DNA of 64,000 nt from Hungatella sp. UBA7603 (GTDB lineage Bacteria; Bacillota; Clostridia; Lachnospirales; Lachnospiraceae), in contig DLJZ01000030.1 of NCBI GenBank assembly GCA_002478865.1, forward strand, positions 86,531 to 150,530, written 5' to 3'. Each line of letters opens with the position of its first letter. The stretch's first letter is position 1. The position numbers were made by a program, and so were the translations under genes. This document shows positions 47,482-56,298 of this stretch, piece after piece. The notes beneath the pieces are model-generated. The model worked only from the letters and a program-made list of their open reading frames with translations, searched no databases and was not told the DNA's origin.

Positions 47482-49200
47482 CTATGATTCCTTCAAAATC
47501 TTATAATTTTTTATAACGATCTGCAACGATTTATTTCCATTGTACTCATTTACCGTAGGATAATAAATCACATCCAACTTACGGCTGTCCAAAAGTTCCT
47601 CAAGAAAAGAATCTCCGTTGGTAAAAAGCAGCGCATCCATTGGCATACCCTGACCAGAGGCAAGAGAAAACTTTACCACATTTCTGTTCTTTCCAAGGAC
47701 TCTGACACTCCTTATAGACAATCCTTTTTGGGCAAACAAGGGCTTTTCATTCCCTTGTCCAAAAGGTTCCAAAAGATCCAGTTCTTCTATTAGAGGTTCA
47801 TCTATGTAATCAAGAGGCATGGGGACATCAATCCATATCTTACGGACGAAATCATCTTCCCCAAGCTTTGCAAGCTCGTTTAAACGGTTACGAAACGGTT
47901 CTACGTTTTCTCTTTCAAGGGAAAGTCCCGCTGCCATTGGGTGGCCTCCAAATTTTACTAAAAGATCCTTAACTTCTACCAAGGCATCAAACATATGATA
48001 CGCCTCAATGGAGCGACCAGATCCCTTTACCCCCTCCTCTCCATCGGTTAAAACAAAGGAGGGCTTTTGGTATTGCTCCCGCAATCTTCCTGCTATAATT
48101 CCTGCCAACGACTCATGACAGTCAGGCAGATAAACCACCAGCACTTTGTCATTTTGGTGTAAGGATTCCACCTGCTCTATAGCTTTTTCCGTTCCCTCTT
48201 TGGTCATGGTCTTTCTCTGATCGTTAAGATCCTTTAATTCCTGAGCCATACGGTCCGCTTCTTCTTCACTTTCACTAAGGAGCAAAGATAGGGCAAGCTT
48301 TGCCGTATGAAGACGCCCTCCTGCATTTAAGCAAGGGCCGATGACAAAGCCAATCTGATATCCTGTAATGGCATCCGGATCCAGGTTATTCTTTTCAATC
48401 AGCTTTTTAAGACCAAGGCTTTTTGTCTGGCCCATTCTCTTTAAGCCTTCCTTTACGATGATGCGGTTCTCATCTTGTAGCTTCATCACATCTCCAACCG
48501 TAGCTATGGCTGCAAACTCTATCATCTCCAGCCATTTCTCCTCTGGTATGGAATAAGCTTCATAAAGAGCCTGTACCAGCTTATAAGCCACCAGTCCGCC
48601 GCAGATCTCTGGGTATGGGTAGGAACAGTCCATCTGCTTGGGATTGATGATGGCATCTGCGGGAGGAAGAACTTCCACTCCATCTTCCTTCCTGATATCA
48701 TGATGATCCGTGATCAGTACCGTTAAACCCAGTTCCTTTGCAAGGGCTATCTGAGTTGTTGCTGCAATTCCATTGTCACAGGTTAAGATGGTATCAATCC
48801 CGTCTTTGGCCGCCTGGCGGATAATAGATTCGTTAATCCCGTATCCATCCTTAATACGGTCCGGAATCTCATAATCTGCATGAGCTCCAATCTCATTGAG
48901 TGCACGGTATAAAAGATAGGTAGAACAGACTCCGTCAATATCGTAATCTCCTACGATTCGAATTCTCTTTTTCTCACGAACCTTTGCCATTAATATCGTA
49001 ACTGTAAGTTCCATGTCTTTTAAAAGAAAGGGACTGTACAGATCCTTTAATCCGCCCTTTAAATATTTATCCATGGATTCCATTCCAACTACATCCCGAT
49101 TTCGTATGATTCTCGCCGTAACCGGAGAAATCCCATGATACTTTGCCAACTCCTCAAAATCAGCCCGTTTTGTTTGAAGCATCCATTTTTCTGCTGCCAT
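47482..49200 (-). CDS. recJ: single-stranded-DNA-specific exonuclease RecJ
   Basis: RecJ degrades 5' single-stranded DNA in recombination and repair. The 572-residue protein has the DHH phosphoesterase motifs RIVGDYDIDGVCSTYLLYRAL, TCDNGIAA, LITDHHDIRKED and the DHHA1 region with KFGGHPMAAGLSL, followed by the C-terminal oligonucleotide-binding part. Length is near that of E. coli RecJ and shorter than the Bacillus form with its extra tail. A GGGAGAATT site precedes ATG 49200. No terminator separates it from glyA, so readthrough is likely. It lies 69 bases after the YgjP-like gene. Confidence 0.95.
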   Translation of the reverse strand: MAAEKWMLQTKRADFEELAKYHGISPVTARIIRNRDVVGMESMDKYLKGGLKDLYSPFLLKDMELTVTILMAKVREKKRIRIVGDYDIDGVCSTYLLYRALNEIGAHADYEIPDRIKDGYGINESIIRQAAKDGIDTILTCDNGIAATTQIALAKELGLTVLITDHHDIRKEDGVEVLPPADAIINPKQMDCSYPYPEICGGLVAYKLVQALYEAYSIPEEKWLEMIEFAAIATVGDVMKLQDENRIIVKEGLKRMGQTKSLGLKKLIEKNNLDPDAITGYQIGFVIGPCLNAGGRLHTAKLALSLLLSESEEEADRMAQELKDLNDQRKTMTKEGTEKAIEQVESLHQNDKVLVVYLPDCHESLAGIIAGRLREQYQKPSFVLTDGEEGVKGSGRSIEAYHMFDALVEVKDLLVKFGGHPMAAGLSLERENVEPFRNRLNELAKLGEDDFVRKIWIDVPMPLDYIDEPLIEELDLLEPFGQGNEKPLFAQKGLSIRSVRVLGKNRNVVKFSLASGQGMPMDALLFTNGDSFLEELLDSRKLDVIYYPTVNEYNGNKSLQIVIKNYKILKES

Positions 49201-49269
49201 GTTTTAATTCTCCCTGTCAGCCGAATAAAACCGGCTTTTCTTTCTCTTTTTTGTCGCTTACCATAGAAC

Positions 49270-50022
49270 TTAGAAAATTCCGTCTAGCTTTTCTCCCCAA
49301 GATTTTAGCTCTTTCCGTCTTTCCATGTAATCTGGAAGTACCTGTGCCACTACGCTCCAGAATTGCCTGGAATGGTTCATATGGAGCCGATGAGCCAGCT
49401 CATGGACCACCACATAATCTGCAAGGGCCTCTGGAAGAAGTACAAGCCGCCAGTTAAAATTTATATTTCCCTTTCCGCTGCAGCTCCCCCAACGAGTTGC
49501 TTGATCCCTTATGGAAATTCGCTCAAAAGTGACTTTCATAAGCATCGCCCACTGTGCGGTCTTTTTTTCTAAGTATCCTTTTGCCTTTTTCCGGTACCAA
49601 AGCTTCATAACTTCCTTTACTTTTAATTGACATTCCAATTCTCTGCCTTCACAAGAAGGACCTGTTACCGAAATTCCTGCTGCCGTCTCCCGAACGATAT
49701 AACTTTTCTTATATGGTTCAGCAGACACACGAAGAACCACACTGGTCCCAAAAAGCAGGACAGATGCTCCATCGATCCACTGAAATTCCTGCTTTTCTAC
49801 TTGTTTTTTATGTATTTTCCACAATTGCTTGTAAAGCCAGTCCTTGTTTTCCACAATCAGACGATGTCCCGCTGCCGCAGAGACTTGGTAGGGGAGTCGA
49901 ACAATAACTTCTCCCTCCTTATTCACCTGAACTGCCATGGTACAGCGTTTGGAAGCAATTATTTTGTAATCACAGATACTTCCATCATAAAACGTAATAC
50001 TTCCGGATTCCATATTTCTCAA
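49270..50022 (-). CDS. YgjP-like zinc metallopeptidase domain protein
   Basis: A 250-residue protein with the YgjP/DUF45 pattern: IRDQATRWGSCSGKGNINFNWRLVLLPEALADYVVVHELAHRLHMNHSRQFWSVV, in pieces near residues 170-225, where HELAH with a downstream His binds zinc. Members are presumed peptidases; the substrate is unknown and a link to nucleic acid enzymes has been suggested for some. The start is unsure: TTG 50022 has AAGG at proper spacing, while ATG 50013 is nine bases later. It precedes recJ on the same strand. Confidence 0.82.
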   Translation of the reverse strand: MRNMESGSITFYDGSICDYKIIASKRCTMAVQVNKEGEVIVRLPYQVSAAAGHRLIVENKDWLYKQLWKIHKKQVEKQEFQWIDGASVLLFGTSVVLRVSAEPYKKSYIVRETAAGISVTGPSCEGRELECQLKVKEVMKLWYRKKAKGYLEKKTAQWAMLMKVTFERISIRDQATRWGSCSGKGNINFNWRLVLLPEALADYVVVHELAHRLHMNHSRQFWSVVAQVLPDYMERRKELKSWGEKLDGIF

Positions 50023-50196
50023 TCACAACCTTCATCTAAACTTTTAATCCATCTATCATTAATGATACGCTCAATCATTTCGTTTCTATCAACTATAAGT
50101 CAAATACGTTACAAACATCTTATTATAACATAATTTTTCTTCTCGTCAAATTACCAGACACCCACGCATCTTTACTATAGAAGTAGTTGAGCCAAC

Positions 50197-50230
50197 AAAA
50201 AAAGCGGTTGGCCCTCTGCCCGCCGCCTAT
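50197..50230 (-). terminator. terminator after the Crp/Fnr regulator gene
   Basis: On the minus strand a GCGG...CCGC stem with an inner GGC/GCC pair set is followed by T7 (50197-50203), ten bases beyond the regulator stop. Confidence 0.6.
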
Positions 50231-50241
50231 CCATAACAGCC

Positions 50242-50865
50242 TTACACACCACTATCAGAGATCTCTTTTAATCGTTTCTCATTCACAATACGGTATCCTT
50301 TTTCTTTGGCGATCAGCCCCTCATTGCAGAACTTCTTCATGACATACAGCACATGACGATAGCTAACGTTTAAATACTCCGAAACATCGGTATGAGATAG
50401 ATTATATTTGCCTCCCTGCTGATGCTCTAAGATAAACCCAGCCAGTCTTTTTTCTAATGAATAGTTTAGATACTCACTCATGCGACCACTTCTCGCCATC
50501 AATTTCTTAGAGATATTGGAAGCAAAGTAATAAGAAACCTTCGCATCTTCTTTGCAGATTCGTCTTAATTTACCCAAGTTAAACTCCAGGCAAACTGCAT
50601 CTTCTACCGCTTGATTTTCTTTGATATAATCCTCTTCACAAAACAGAGACAATTCTCCCAGCCAACTCCCACCGCTGGCAAAATCAAGAATGGACCTTCT
50701 TCCATTTTCATGATCAATGTAAATTTTTACCGTGCCATTTAAAATAAAATAGCAATTTCCAATGGCCTCACCAACACGAAAGATATGGTCTCCCTTTAAA
50801 AATCGCCGTTCCACTCCCAAGGCCCCTAATTGCTCCGGAAATTTGCTGTTGCTATCCCCTATCAT
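50242..50865 (-). CDS. Crp/Fnr family transcriptional regulator, YeiL-like
   Basis: A 207-residue regulator with an N-terminal cyclic-nucleotide-binding type beta roll (about 15-130; LKGDHIFRVGEAIGNCYFILNGTVKIYI, LGELSLF) and a C-terminal winged helix (about 150-205) with DVSEYLNVSYRHVLYVMKKFCNEGLI, very like E. coli YeiL. Crp residues that contact cAMP are not evident and no Cys cluster of Fnr type is present, so the signal is unknown. It is divergent from the YczE-type membrane gene with 75 bases between, which makes that gene a likely target. Confidence 0.88.
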   Translation of the reverse strand: MIGDSNSKFPEQLGALGVERRFLKGDHIFRVGEAIGNCYFILNGTVKIYIDHENGRRSILDFASGGSWLGELSLFCEEDYIKENQAVEDAVCLEFNLGKLRRICKEDAKVSYYFASNISKKLMARSGRMSEYLNYSLEKRLAGFILEHQQGGKYNLSHTDVSEYLNVSYRHVLYVMKKFCNEGLIAKEKGYRIVNEKRLKEISDSGV

Positions 50866-50879
50866 ATTTTTACCCTCAA

Positions 50880-50895
50880 TGTGATATTTCTCATA
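50880..50895. promoter_or_regulatory. candidate Crp/Fnr-type site in a divergent promoter region
   Basis: TGTGATATTTCTCATA resembles the TGTGA-N6-TCACA palindrome with one mismatch and lies between the YeiL-like regulator and the YczE-type gene. Assignment is by similarity of pattern only. Confidence 0.4.
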
Positions 50896-50940
50896 TTCAA
50901 TCTTACAGTCCTATGGTATCATAAACCCGAGGTGAAAACA

Positions 50941-51579
50941 ATGTACAAAAAAAACAGCACACGAGCAATTATATCCATTTTTTTCTTTATTCTATTTGGT
51001 TTTGGAGTATCACTACAATTAAAAGCATCCATTGGACAAAGCGTGCTCAACGCTCTTGCGGTCACGCTTTCCTATGGCATTGAAATGAAAGTGGGAACCA
51101 TTTTAAATGTGATCAATTCACTGTTCTTTCTTTTTTATCTGCTTTTAAGGCGAACGAAGTTAAATCGATCTGATGCCATTCAGATTTTGGCTACCATACT
51201 AAATGGCTACATCATTAATTACTTTCTGTATCAAGTATTATCTTTCTGGACCCCTAACCATTACTATCAAAGAATCATACTCTATTTTACGGGACTGATT
51301 TTTGCCTCCATCAGCCTGGGAGGGGTGCTGGCTATTGGAATTATAAAATTTCCACTGGAAAGCCTATGTCTTACCATCAGTGAAAAATACCATATGAATT
51401 TCAGCAAAATCCGTATGAGCTGTGATGTGATATTTTTGGCTGCTGCACTGCTCCTTACCTTCCTTATGAAATCTCCCCTGGAAGTCAGGGAAGGAACCGT
51501 TATCAGCATACTTTTATTGTCTCCGTTGTTAGGAGTATGCTATAATTACTATACTAAAATTTTCAGCCTGGAGGAATGA
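50941..51579 (+). CDS. YczE/YyaS/YitT family integral membrane protein
   Basis: A 212-residue protein with five to six hydrophobic helices (IISIFFFILFGFGVSLQLKASIG at the N terminus, GTVISILLLSPLLGVCYNYY at the C terminus) resembling the YczE-type membrane proteins, whose function is not established; some are proposed transporters or regulators of secondary metabolism. ATG 50941 has GAGGTG seven bases upstream; the frame extends back to 50830 within the divergent regulator but without a ribosome site. It is followed four bases later by the nucleotidase gene, so the two form an operon. Confidence 0.82.
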   Translation: MYKKNSTRAIISIFFFILFGFGVSLQLKASIGQSVLNALAVTLSYGIEMKVGTILNVINSLFFLFYLLLRRTKLNRSDAIQILATILNGYIINYFLYQVLSFWTPNHYYQRIILYFTGLIFASISLGGVLAIGIIKFPLESLCLTISEKYHMNFSKIRMSCDVIFLAAALLLTFLMKSPLEVREGTVISILLLSPLLGVCYNYYTKIFSLEE

Positions 51580-51583
51580 CCCT

Positions 51584-52255
51584 ATGTACCAAATATACTT
51601 ACTTGATATTGACAATACATTACTCGACTTTGATGCCACTGAGATCAAGAGCTTTCATACTCTTCTTAACTCCTACGAGATCACTTATGAGGAGGAGTTA
51701 TTCACTCAATATAAAAAAATCAACAAGAATTTCTGGGCTCTTCTTGAGCAAGGAAAGGTAGATAAGGATACCGTCCGGACAGGACGTTTTATCGAGTTTT
51801 TCGGTTCCTTAAATCTTTCTTACGATGCTGATGAAGCAGAACGAAGATATCAAAGCTACTTAAGCGATGGAGCTGATATGATGCCAAACGCAAAGGAAAC
51901 CCTAATCAACTTAAAAGAAGCGGGCAAAAAAATATACTCCGCCTCAAACGGAGTATACGAAACCCAGGTCAAGCGATTAAAGACTGCTGGCCTTTATGAT
52001 TATTTTGAAGAAATGTTCGTATCCGAAAAAATAGGGCATGAAAAGCCAGATAGAAGTTTCTTTGATTACTGCTTTGATCACATCAAAGACTTTGACGTGG
52101 AAAAGACCATAATGGTTGGAGACAGTCTGACCTCAGACATTCAAGGTGCGATCAATTCCGGCATAGACTCTTGCTTTTACGATCCAAAAGGTGCCATCAC
52201 TGCTGCGAAAGCCACTCACACCATTTCAAACTTAAACGAACTTCTATCCCTTTAG
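51584..52255 (+). CDS. YjjG-type noncanonical pyrimidine nucleotidase (HAD superfamily)
   Basis: A 223-residue HAD hydrolase with motif I LLDIDNTLLDFD (nucleophile Asp near 8), motif II SASNGV near residue 119, motif III Lys in GHEKPDRSFFDY and motif IV MVGDSLTSDIQGA. This set matches YjjG, which dephosphorylates nucleoside monophosphates and removes non-canonical pyrimidines. GGAGGAATGACCCT precedes the ATG and partly overlaps the end of the previous gene. The last 12 bases overlap the convergent serine-hydrolase gene. Confidence 0.88.
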   Translation: MYQIYLLDIDNTLLDFDATEIKSFHTLLNSYEITYEEELFTQYKKINKNFWALLEQGKVDKDTVRTGRFIEFFGSLNLSYDADEAERRYQSYLSDGADMMPNAKETLINLKEAGKKIYSASNGVYETQVKRLKTAGLYDYFEEMFVSEKIGHEKPDRSFFDYCFDHIKDFDVEKTIMVGDSLTSDIQGAINSGIDSCFYDPKGAITAAKATHTISNLNELLSL

Positions 52256-53101
52256 GGCAGGATAAAATCTACCCTCCAAGGCCAGATATTGATCTAAGAT
52301 CATCCGGCTTACTCTCGCCCCAAACAACGTGGCAGGGTGGGCCGGATAATACATGGCATCGGAAAACTCCTTATGAAACATAACGATCACATAAGGCCCA
52401 TAAGGGGTGAATACAATGCCCCCATCGTTTCTGCATCGATCCATGCTTCCGCTTTTAGAAGCAACGGAAAAAAGGATATCGTCCGTATTATCACTGTCCA
52501 TAAAATAGGGAGGAAAATCCTTGGTAATCATGCTGTTGTAGTGCTGCTTTTTTAGTATCTCCAGCATCTTTTGGTCCGCCTTTGGACTGATCAGTTCTCC
52601 CTTTACCAGTCGAATAAATATACTAGCATAATCTCTGGGGGTACTGGTACCCAGCTTGTCATACTGATCAAAATGAATGGGGTTATGAAGCATCGTATCC
52701 ATACAGCCAAGACCTTGGATGCAGCGGTTGATGGTGGCAAGTCCCAGATAATCAATCAGCATATTGGTGGCAATGTTATCGCTAACAATGATCATATAAG
52801 TTGCCACATCCTTAACCCGCAAGCAGGCCCCTGGCTCTAATGCCAAAAGAACGCCACTTCCGTCCACTGAGTGTTCTTTCTTATACTCAATCATATCTTC
52901 AAGGCTAACCGTTCCCTTTTCTACTTCCTCAAACAGACATGCCAAAATAAGTGTCTTAATGGCACTGGCTGTTTCAAAGGTTTCCTCTGCCTTAATCTCT
53001 ATAGTCGTTCCCTGAAGATCATCCAAATAAATCCCCATAATTCCATCGTAGCTTTTAATCTCCGCTTCGATCCGTTTCTCCAATGTAAGCCTTCTATCCA
53101 T
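52244..53101 (-). CDS. class A beta-lactamase-fold serine hydrolase, cytosolic
   Basis: A 285-residue protein with the three penicillin-recognising motifs: S46-A-I-K49, SDN in IVSDNIATN, and KSG in ASKSGSMD. Unlike secreted beta-lactamases it has no signal peptide and no ExxLN omega-loop pattern, so resistance is not implied; peptidase or esterase activity on cell-wall fragments is more likely. GGAGGGAATT gives ATG 53101. It is the last gene of the leftward peptide-import cluster. A decayed copy of its first codons lies just upstream at 53301-53374, and a full relative lies at 60741-61520. Confidence 0.85.
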   Translation of the reverse strand: MDRRLTLEKRIEAEIKSYDGIMGIYLDDLQGTTIEIKAEETFETASAIKTLILACLFEEVEKGTVSLEDMIEYKKEHSVDGSGVLLALEPGACLRVKDVATYMIIVSDNIATNMLIDYLGLATINRCIQGLGCMDTMLHNPIHFDQYDKLGTSTPRDYASIFIRLVKGELISPKADQKMLEILKKQHYNSMITKDFPPYFMDSDNTDDILFSVASKSGSMDRCRNDGGIVFTPYGPYVIVMFHKEFSDAMYYPAHPATLFGARVSRMILDQYLALEGRFYPALKG

Positions 53102-53260
53102 AAATTCCCTCCACTAGTTTTCCCTTAATCCATACCCCATTTTTGTAAAAAAACTTAGCTCTGATAGTCGATACCGTTTCTCCAGCCTGTCCAATATAGA
53201 TTTTCAATACAAGTTTTAATATCTGTTTGCATGGTTTCCAGAATATCAGAAAATTCTAAC

Positions 53261-53290
53261 AGCGGTTTTGAATGGGATATCAAAACCGCT
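53261..53290. terminator. stem-loop between the NlpC/P60 and serine hydrolase genes
   Basis: AGCGGTTTTGA at 53261-53271 pairs perfectly with TCAAAACCGCT at 53280-53290. T residues follow only weakly on either strand, so it is a partial terminator or an mRNA-stabilising hairpin. Confidence 0.6.
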
Positions 53291-53300
53291 ATTTTCCTTT

Positions 53301-53374
53301 AAATTCATCTAAATAAATTTCCATAGTTCTAACGTAGTTTTTTTATCTCTGCTTCTATCCATTGTGCCTTCCAT
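53301..53374 (-). pseudogene. decayed 5' fragment of a duplicated serine hydrolase gene
   Basis: Read leftward, about 55 bases align with codons 12-30 of the intact gene at 53101 (shared pieces GAAGC.GAGAT.AAAA, CTACG.T.GAA, TATGG.AATTTATTT.GATGA), with several substitutions and a one- or two-base insertion. The frame from ATG 53374 reads MEGTMDRSRDKK and stops after 21 codons. The remnant lies between the NlpC/P60 gene and the surviving copy, as expected after tandem duplication and loss. Confidence 0.65.
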
Positions 53375-53387
53375 TTTTATCTTCTCG

Positions 53388-54278
53388 CTAGAATATACTT
53401 CCTGACGCATACCAGCTTTCCGCCAAATCTGCCCGGTAATACGGTGAAGCAGGGTCTAAGCTATTAATTACCACGCCACTGTTTCCTACCTTTGCCGTGG
53501 ATTGAATATAAGCACCATCTCCAAGATACATGGCAATATGTCCTGGAAAATACATCAAATCCCCTGGGAGCATACTTTCCGCTGGAATTTCATGAACTGG
53601 AAAGCCCTCTTCAATCTTAGCATCTCGGTAAATTAAGATTCCATTTAAGAGATAGCTTTCTGAAGTGAGTCCAGAGCAATCAATCCCATTGGTAGATCTG
53701 CCCCCCCATCGGTACTGGGTTCCCATATATTCCATAGCAGTTTCCATAACACCTTGCCGAAATGCCATCTCATCCACAATATCTGTTTGAGGCAGGATCT
53801 CCGTCCACAGAAAAGACTGAGAAAACTCTTTCTCCCTTAAATACTGACTTCTTATGTATCCGCTTTCTCCAGAAAGAAGCTCTACCTTAGTCCAACCTAT
53901 CTTTTCCGTTTCCGGTTCCAATACCTCAATAAGAGCCCCTTTTGGAAGGCTGATCAGCCGTACCCCCTGAACTCTGGGTAAAGAAAGAATGTCTACATAC
54001 CTCCCATTTACCACCATAAGCTCACTATCTTCATAAGCTTTCATTTGTTCCAGAGTAAGGAGCAACAAATCCTCCTGTCTTACAAAACCCGGGTAATTAT
54101 AAAAGGTAACAACCGGATAAAATCCATCCACTGGTTCCCCAGTAATCCTTACCCCCATTCCGTAAAGAAGCTCATCTCCAATTGCTGATACGGTTTCTTT
54201 TCCCTTGTTCTTCTTTGATTCCTCCGGCTTATCCCATATGGTAACCACTGGCATCAAAGCCAATCCATACTGCTTCAT
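53388..54278 (-). CDS. SH3-NlpC/P60 hydrolase, YkfC-like, cytosolic
   Basis: A 296-residue cell-wall peptide hydrolase. Two bacterial SH3-like segments (about 30-75 and 90-148) precede the NlpC/P60 domain (about 170-290) with catalytic Cys201 in TNGIDCSGLTS and His247 in FPGHIAMYLG; the third position, His in B. subtilis-type YkfC, is Gln259 (YIQS), a variation known in NlpC/P60 enzymes. No signal peptide is present, so like YkfC it should cut gamma-D-Glu-diamino acid bonds of imported muropeptides inside the cell. AGGAGG gives ATG 54278. It follows the ABC importer genes by 27 bases. Confidence 0.88.
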   Translation of the reverse strand: MKQYGLALMPVVTIWDKPEESKKNKGKETVSAIGDELLYGMGVRITGEPVDGFYPVVTFYNYPGFVRQEDLLLLTLEQMKAYEDSELMVVNGRYVDILSLPRVQGVRLISLPKGALIEVLEPETEKIGWTKVELLSGESGYIRSQYLREKEFSQSFLWTEILPQTDIVDEMAFRQGVMETAMEYMGTQYRWGGRSTNGIDCSGLTSESYLLNGILIYRDAKIEEGFPVHEIPAESMLPGDLMYFPGHIAMYLGDGAYIQSTAKVGNSGVVINSLDPASPYYRADLAESWYASGSIF

Positions 54279-54305
54279 GATTAACCTCCTAAGAGTTTCT
54301 TTTTG

Positions 54306-55238
54306 CTATCCCTCGTACATTCTCTTATAATCCCCTGCCTCCCGCTGGTTTGCAAGCACATAATGACCAGGGCGAACTTCCTGCCAGGTTGGTTTATCCT
54401 CTGAATAGTCATGAATCGCCGGGTCGTAGATAAAAAGCTTTTTCTCCTTTTCCCTTCTTGGATCCGGCATGGGAATGGCCGATAAAAGCGCCCTTGTATA
54501 AGGATGCATCGCATGAGCAACCAAATCCTCTGTTTCAGCCATCTCAACAATCTCTCCTTTACGAATCACCGCTATCCGGTCGGCAATAAACCGCATGACA
54601 GACAAATCATGGGCAATAAAAAGATAGGTGATCTGCCGCTTCTTTTGCATATCCCGAAGAAGATTTAAAATTTGGGCCCTTATAGAAACATCCAAAGCTG
54701 AAATAGGTTCATCTGCAACAATAAAATCTGGATTCATAATCAATGCTCTGGCGATACCAATCCTCTGTCTTTGACCGCCTGAAAATTCATGGGGAAAGCG
54801 AGAAGCAAATTCAGGTAAAAGCCCTACATCCTTTAACGCCTGCTCCACTCGTTTTTTCCGTTCCTTTTCTCCAATACCATGCTCCAAGTTCAAAAGCCCC
54901 TCGCTGATAATATAATCGACCTTAGCCCTTTCATTTAAGGAGGCCAAGGGATCCTGGAAAATCATCTGGATCTCCCGCATCACCGTCTGGTCCAATTCCT
55001 GAGAAATGGTCCCATTAATCTTCTCTCCTTTATAAAGAATGTCACCGCCTGAGCTTTTTACAATTCGCATGATTGCCCGACCTATGGTGGTCTTCCCAGA
55101 ACCAGATTCCCCCACTAGCCCAAAGGTCTCTCCCTTATAAATCTTAAAATTTACATTTTTAACTGCTTCATATTGTTTTCGGTGCTTCCCAAAGGTCACA
55201 TTTAAACCCTTTACATCCAATAATACTTCTCGTTTCAT
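54306..55238 (-). CDS. oligopeptide ABC transporter ATP-binding protein (OppF/DppF type)
   Basis: A 310-residue ATPase of a peptide importer with Walker [10 protein letters not shown] (about 41-49), Q-loop [10 protein letters not shown], signature [15 protein letters not shown], Walker [13 protein letters not shown] and the H-loop IAHDLSV. The C-terminal extension ([26 protein letters not shown]) is the usual oligopeptide domain that resembles the tail of the partner ATPase. Its ATG overlaps the stop of the preceding ATPase gene. It works as a heterodimer with that protein. Confidence 0.94.
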   Translation of the reverse strand: MKREVLLDVKGLNVTFGKHRKQYEAVKNVNFKIYKGETFGLVGESGSGKTTIGRAIMRIVKSSGGDILYKGEKINGTISQELDQTVMREIQMIFQDPLASLNERAKVDYIISEGLLNLEHGIGEKERKKRVEQALKDVGLLPEFASRFPHEFSGGQRQRIGIARALIMNPDFIVADEPISALDVSIRAQILNLLRDMQKKRQITYLFIAHDLSVMRFIADRIAVIRKGEIVEMAETEDLVAHAMHPYTRALLSAIPMPDPRREKEKKLFIYDPAIHDYSEDKPTWQEVRPGHYVLANQREAGDYKRMYEG

Positions 55239-56287
55239 CAGAACAGACCTCCCTTTCTGATTTTCTCAACAATAGGCGGTAAAGTTACCTTCGGCGCCCG
55301 TTTATCCAACAGCCAGGTTTTTGCCTTATGAGTGGGCGAAACTTGAAAATAAGGAGGCCGTTTTACAAAATCAATTTTTAATGCTTGGGGATTTCTATTT
55401 GCAAATGCATCTCCCTTTATATCCACATAAAGGCTGGGAGGCGTTCCAGGAATGGAAAAAAGATCACTCCCTTTCTGCCCCGCCTGAGGCAGAGAAGACA
55501 AGAGAGCCCAGGTATAAGGATGCTTTGGATCATAAAAAATCTCCTCACTGGTACCGATTTCCACAATATCCCCTGCATACATGACCGCCACCCGGTCCGC
55601 TATATTGGCAACCACTCCTAAATCATGGGTAATTAAAATCACGGAAAGATTGTATTTATGCCGCAGTTCCTTTAACAGATCAAGGATCTGGGCTTGAATT
55701 GTTACATCAAGTGCAGTGGTAGGCTCATCACAGACAAGAATTTTGGGATTACAAGCAATGGCAATGGCAATGACCACTCTCTGTCGCATCCCTCCAGAGA
55801 ATTCATGAGGATACTGTTCAAACCTTTTTTCCGGCTCCTGGATCCCCACATCTTCTAAATACTTAAGAGTCCTTTTAATGGCCTCCATACGGCCTACCTT
55901 CTGATGAAGAAGAACCGCCTCCATAATCTGACTGCCAATGGTCTTAAGAGGATTTAAACTAGTCATAGGATCCTGCATAATCATAGCAATCTCATGCCCT
56001 CTGATGCTCCTCCAGTCACGTTCCCTGCTAATGGCGGTTAGATCCACTTCTTTTTCCTCCCCGCCAAAGTAAACAATACTTCCTCCTGCCACATACCCAT
56101 TTTTATCAAGGAGTCCCATAAAGGACTTGGTAAATACAGATTTCCCGCTTCCCGATTCCCCTACAATTGCGAGGATCTCCCCCTGATACAACTCCATGGA
56201 AACATCTCGAATGGCATGAAGCACCTTTCCCCTTAATTGAAAACAAATATCCAGATTAGTAACTTCTAAAATCATTTCACGCTCCAT
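55238..56287 (-). CDS. oligopeptide ABC transporter ATP-binding protein (OppD/DppD type)
   Basis: A 349-residue ATPase with Walker [10 protein letters not shown] (about 41-49), [15 protein letters not shown], signature [16 protein letters not shown], Walker [13 protein letters not shown] and H-loop ITHDLGV. The C-terminal oligopeptide domain includes [13 protein letters not shown] but lacks the usual four-cysteine cluster site of some DppD proteins. AAGGAGG gives ATG 56287. The stop overlaps the next ATPase gene. Confidence 0.94.
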   Translation of the reverse strand: MEREMILEVTNLDICFQLRGKVLHAIRDVSMELYQGEILAIVGESGSGKSVFTKSFMGLLDKNGYVAGGSIVYFGGEEKEVDLTAISRERDWRSIRGHEIAMIMQDPMTSLNPLKTIGSQIMEAVLLHQKVGRMEAIKRTLKYLEDVGIQEPEKRFEQYPHEFSGGMRQRVVIAIAIACNPKILVCDEPTTALDVTIQAQILDLLKELRHKYNLSVILITHDLGVVANIADRVAVMYAGDIVEIGTSEEIFYDPKHPYTWALLSSLPQAGQKGSDLFSIPGTPPSLYVDIKGDAFANRNPQALKIDFVKRPPYFQVSPTHKAKTWLLDKRAPKVTLPPIVEKIRKGGLF

Positions 56288-56298
56288 ATCATACCTCC

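Noticed and set aside
54281-54550. 89-codon leftward ORF at the end of the OppF-type gene
   Set aside because: Out-of-frame reading of a conserved ABC ATPase; Arg/Lys-rich and without a start signal.
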